Source of the DNA: Rothia sp035916755
Lineage (GTDB): Bacteria > Actinomycetota > Actinomycetes > Actinomycetales > Micrococcaceae
Length of the DNA: 64,000 nt
Reading direction: 5' to 3'
NCBI RefSeq assembly: GCF_035916755.1
Contig: NZ_JAYWIX010000005.1
Location: 124,001 to 188,000 of the forward strand
The translations under genes were made by a program, and so were the position numbers. Positions 59,866 to 64,000 of the stretch are shown piece after piece. Under the pieces are notes generated by a model, which ran no database searches, was not told where the DNA came from, and saw nothing but the letters and a program-made list of their open reading frames with translations. Position 1 is the first letter of the stretch, and every line of letters starts with the position of its first letter.

Positions 59866-59898
59866 GCGGACGCCGGTGAGCTGTTCACCGGCGTCCGC
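59866..59898. terminator. Terminator after the TetR gene
   Basis: Perfect 14-bp stem GCGGACGCCGGTGA with complement and five-base loop, 16 bases past the TetR stop codon and upstream of glyA. Confidence 0.8.
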
Positions 59899-59914
59899 AC
59901 AGGAAAAGGGAAGG

Positions 59915-60487
59915 CTAGGCCTGCCGCAAAATAGTGCGGGCAAATTCGAAGTAGCTTTGGGCGTCAAAGTCGCGCACGGTGCTGGCCTGCACCACAAAAC
60001 CGGTCAGCACAGACAGGACCGCCGAGCCCAGCATCTGCAACCAGGTTTCTAGCTCTGAGGGGGAAAAATCCAGTTCAGTCTCAGCCCAGGCCCGGTAGCT
60101 GGCCACCACACGCGAGCGCAGCAGGCCCAGTTGTTCGTCCACGACTTCAGCGACATCAGGTACCGTCACTGCCTCGCCCCAGGTAATCGCCAAAAAACGC
60201 GTGAGCTGCTCGTTGTCCCGCAGGGTCACTAGACAGCGCTCCACAAACTCCCAGGGCAGCTCATCGCTGCGCGCCTCAAATTGAGAGAGGTCTACCCGGG
60301 CAGCCGCAGCCATAATCTCGGTTTTCCCCGAGAAGTGGTTATAAATCGCTCCGGCAGATAGGCCCGAGGCCGCAATCACCTCACTCATCGACGCCTGCTG
60401 ATACCCTTTCTGCATAAATACAGTACGGGCAGCCGCAACAAGCTCGGCACGACGGGAACGCATATACTCTTCACTGACTTTCGGCAC
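59915..60487 (-). CDS. TetR-family transcriptional regulator
   Basis: 190 residues. The N-terminal helix-turn-helix is typical: RAELVAAARTVFMQKGYQQASMSEVIAASGLSAGAIYNHFSG spans about 14-55. The C-terminal ligand domain is not informative. TAAAAT lies six bases before GTG 60487, so a leaderless transcript is likely. The divergent neighbour is the VWA protein gene, a possible target, separated by ~200 bases. Confidence 0.92.
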   Translation of the reverse strand: MPKVSEEYMRSRRAELVAAARTVFMQKGYQQASMSEVIAASGLSAGAIYNHFSGKTEIMAAAARVDLSQFEARSDELPWEFVERCLVTLRDNEQLTRFLAITWGEAVTVPDVAEVVDEQLGLLRSRVVASYRAWAETELDFSPSELETWLQMLGSAVLSVLTGFVVQASTVRDFDAQSYFEFARTILRQA

Positions 60488-60688
60488 CCTTCCATTTTAA
60501 GCACGGCGGCCTGCTGCCTACCCCGGCAAACCCCGCCACAGGTGCCCTTTCTTGCTACACTAAAGGGCGAACCAGCGGCACTACCCACCCACCGTAGCTG
60601 CCCAGCGAGCGCCCCTGCAGCCGCACCTGCTCACGGGTCCCCCACTCGCCTACACCACCGCACAGCATTAGGGAAGAGGCACCGTCAT

Positions 60689-62389
60689 ATGGCGAATAAC
60701 GCCAAGTCACGCCGTCAAGAGCGTATTGAAAAGCAGAAGAAGAACAGCCGCAAGTGGATTGCAACCGGCGCTGCAGCCGTGATTTTGCTCTGTGGCGGCG
60801 CTATTGCCTACACCAATATCACCGGTGATAAGCAGCCCTCCACCACCAGCGGCCAGACCGTTCCAGCGGCCTGCTCAACCACCCAGGCCGTCACCGTGGC
60901 CACCACCGAGCCTATGGCAGCAGCGCTGAAGGCTATGCCCGTGGATGAGGACACCTGCATCACCCTCGACATCACCACCGATAAGACCGCCAGCGATGTG
61001 CTCACCGAGTCAACCAGCGGTACTGCAACCACCAACCTCTGGATTCCCGATTCCACCACCCGCGCCGAGCTGGCCATGAGCGAAGCTAACACCGGTCTGA
61101 CGCCCCTTGCGGAGTCCCTTGCCCAGACCCCCGGCGTCATCGTGTCAGAAGATAACACCAGCTACGGCACCTGGCTCGAAGCTCTCAAGGCTGAAGACAC
61201 CGTCAGCATGGGTGACCCTAAGGAAGACCCCGGAGCTTTTGCGGCCCTGCTCGGTGGTATCTCCGAGGCGTCAGCCGGTACCGTCAGTATTGAGGACCTT
61301 ACCGGCGGCACCGCCCTGCGTGCCCAGAGCATCGGTGTAACCGAGGCTGCCCAGAGCGCCACCGAGCTGCTGACCGATGTGGATAACGGCACCAAGGACG
61401 TCGCAATCGTCACCGAGGCTGACTACGCAGCCTATGCCTCAGCCCATACAGATTCCGGGCTGACCGCAACTGTGCCCGGCGACGGCTCCTTTGCCCTCAA
61501 CTACCCCCTCTACCAGGCGTCCTCCAGCAATAACACCACTATCGATGAGGCTGCCCAGCAGATTATCGACTTCATGGGTAGCGAGGATGGCAAGCAGGCC
61601 CTGGCAGCTGCTGGTTTGCGCGCGGCGGACGGCCAGGAGCTAGAAAGCGAATACAGCGTCGGTAGCTTTGCGGCTCTGACTCCCAGCAACCAGGATATGC
61701 TCACCCAGGTCTGGACTTCTTACTCCCTGCAGTCTGCGCCGCTGAACGCTCTGGTGGTGCTCGACGCATCAGGTTCTATGCTGCTGCCGGTAGCTGGTAC
61801 CGACAAGTCCCGTATGGATATCACCGTTGAGTCTGTGCTGGCAGGTTCCCAGCTTTTCCCAGCCCGCGATTCTATGGGCCTGTGGAAGTTCTCCCGTGAC
61901 CTCACCCTGCCTGACGGTTCTGTTTCTGATTACCAGGAGCTGGTACCCGTGCGCGGCTTTGAAGAAACTGTAGACGGGAAGACCCAGCGGGTGCTCCTAC
62001 AAGAGGCTGGTTCGGGTATTGCCGCGACCATTGACCCCAACGGCTTCACCGCCCTTTATGACACTACCCTGGCTGCCTTCCGTTCGGCCAAGGAAAACTA
62101 TGCCTACGGTTCGGTGAACGCTGTGATCGTGCTGACCGACGGTGAAAACCACGACGATAATTCCATTAGCCAGGAAGAACTGATTTCTACCATTCAGGCG
62201 GAGCAGGACCCGGCTAACCCGGTCTTCATCATCATGATTGGCGTCTCTGAGGATGCAGATATGAACGCCCTGACCACCATCGCCCAGAGCGTCGGCGGCG
62301 AGGCCCATATGGCTTCCTCCCCCACCGACGTGCAGCGCATCTTCGCTGAAGCCCTCACCGGCATCTCGGACGCTGCGGCGCAGCAGTAG
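60689..62389 (+). CDS. Substrate-binding-like and VWA domain membrane-anchored protein
   Basis: 566 residues from ATG 60689 (GGGAAGAGG upstream); the long 5' extension of the frame is not needed. After ~28 basic residues comes a signal anchor (WIATGAAAVILLCGGAIAYT), then a region of ~320 residues resembling an extracellular solute-binding protein, then a VWA domain with the MIDAS motif DASGSM and TDGENHDD. The combination is frequent in actinobacteria; its role is unknown and may concern adhesion or metal-dependent binding at the envelope. Ends at a strong terminator. Confidence 0.87.
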   Translation: MANNAKSRRQERIEKQKKNSRKWIATGAAAVILLCGGAIAYTNITGDKQPSTTSGQTVPAACSTTQAVTVATTEPMAAALKAMPVDEDTCITLDITTDKTASDVLTESTSGTATTNLWIPDSTTRAELAMSEANTGLTPLAESLAQTPGVIVSEDNTSYGTWLEALKAEDTVSMGDPKEDPGAFAALLGGISEASAGTVSIEDLTGGTALRAQSIGVTEAAQSATELLTDVDNGTKDVAIVTEADYAAYASAHTDSGLTATVPGDGSFALNYPLYQASSSNNTTIDEAAQQIIDFMGSEDGKQALAAAGLRAADGQELESEYSVGSFAALTPSNQDMLTQVWTSYSLQSAPLNALVVLDASGSMLLPVAGTDKSRMDITVESVLAGSQLFPARDSMGLWKFSRDLTLPDGSVSDYQELVPVRGFEETVDGKTQRVLLQEAGSGIAATIDPNGFTALYDTTLAAFRSAKENYAYGSVNAVIVLTDGENHDDNSISQEELISTIQAEQDPANPVFIIMIGVSEDADMNALTTIAQSVGGEAHMASSPTDVQRIFAEALTGISDAAAQQ

Positions 62390-62408
62390 GGTTCTTCCCT
62401 CATCACAG

Positions 62409-62450
62409 TAAAAAGTCCGCCCCTCCGTATGTGGAGGGGCGGACTTTTTA
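62409..62450 (+). terminator. Terminator after the VWA gene
   Basis: Stem TAAAAAGTCCGCCCCTCC with exact complement and GTATGT loop; the T run is built into the stem. Also usable on the minus strand for purH. Confidence 0.9.
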
Positions 62451-62472
62451 TAAGCGTTTTGGTTCCCGAAGA

Positions 62473-62581
62473 GATAGGGCAGGCTCATAGCGAAGCTGCT
62501 GGCTCCGGGGCTGGCGTGAATCGCGTGTGAGCGTCAGCGAACCTGCAAGAGGGTCGGCAGCAAGTATGAGCCTGCCCTATC
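62473..62581. repeat. Palindromic intergenic repeat, copy 5 (subtype A)
   Basis: Perfect 17-bp arms GATAGGGCAGGCTCATA / complement (62473-62489, 62565-62581); core AGCGAAGCTGCTGGCTCC, then GGGGCTGGCGTGAATC (62507-62522), TGTGAGCGTCAGCGAACC and GAGGGTCGGCAGC, nearly base-for-base as copy 4. Located between the convergent VWA and purH genes, after a separate terminator. Confidence 0.9.
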
Positions 62582-62619
62582 TTCGTCACGAATAGGCTAA
62601 CCTAATTCGTTTGGAAGGC

Positions 62620-64000
<1,381 letters not shown>

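Overview
The window is about 60% GC and reads as the chromosome of a high-GC Gram-positive bacterium. Actinobacterial markers are the mycothiol conjugate amidase Mca, a WhiB regulator, families confined to or typical of the phylum (DUF3499, DUF4245, DUF4307, DUF501, TIGR03089), protein O-mannosylation and many apparently leaderless genes. Gene order and moderate GC point to Micrococcaceae, most likely a Rothia species; the genus is an inference. No prophage, CRISPR array, transposase or integrase is visible, and nearly all genes are chromosomal core or envelope genes.

Layout. 1-5.3 kb: envelope and regulation (end of a protein mannosyltransferase, a Lit-like membrane protein, an L,D-transpeptidase lipoprotein, DUF3499, WhiB, TIGR03089, GtrA). 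5.6-10.3 kb, plus strand: purK, purE, an LCP-family wall polymer ligase and a FemA/B-like peptidoglycan branching enzyme. 10.4-16.5 kb: glpX, a DUF4245 protein, carbonic anhydrase, fumC, a thiolase and a MarR regulator. 16.5-26.8 kb: NUDIX, prepilin peptidase, isoprenyl transferase, hemolysin III, mca with DUF4307, greA, ilvA, an AI-2E type permease, a Bax-inhibitor-like protein and a HAD phosphatase. 27-28 kb: an AT-richer DUF2975/Xre regulatory pair and an unusual tRNA. 28-35 kb, minus strand: ndh, a subtilase, ppx, DUF501, ftsB-like and eno. 35-46.5 kb: a nucleoside uptake and salvage cluster (BMP lipoprotein, ABC ATPase, two permeases, cdd, deoA, an unrecognised 561-residue protein, add, mazG). 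46.7-64 kb: an M20 amidohydrolase, sdhCDAB, mannose-1-phosphate guanylyltransferase, a zinc chaperone-like AztD lipoprotein, trpS, a GntR regulator, glyA-folD, a TetR regulator, a VWA protein and the 3' part of purH.

Most notable. (1) Five copies of a 108-160 bp palindromic repeat lie between genes. They share a conserved core, but each has its own, self-complementary outer arms, and four of the five sit between convergent genes. (2) A 74-nt tRNA has a UAA anticodon and a leucine-type D arm but no long variable arm. (3) A stand-alone AztD-like gene has a perfect metal-repressor-like palindrome in its promoter and no azt transporter genes nearby. (4) A rigid promoter layout, a TANNNT box six or seven bases before the start codon, recurs upstream of about a dozen genes and implies leaderless transcripts.
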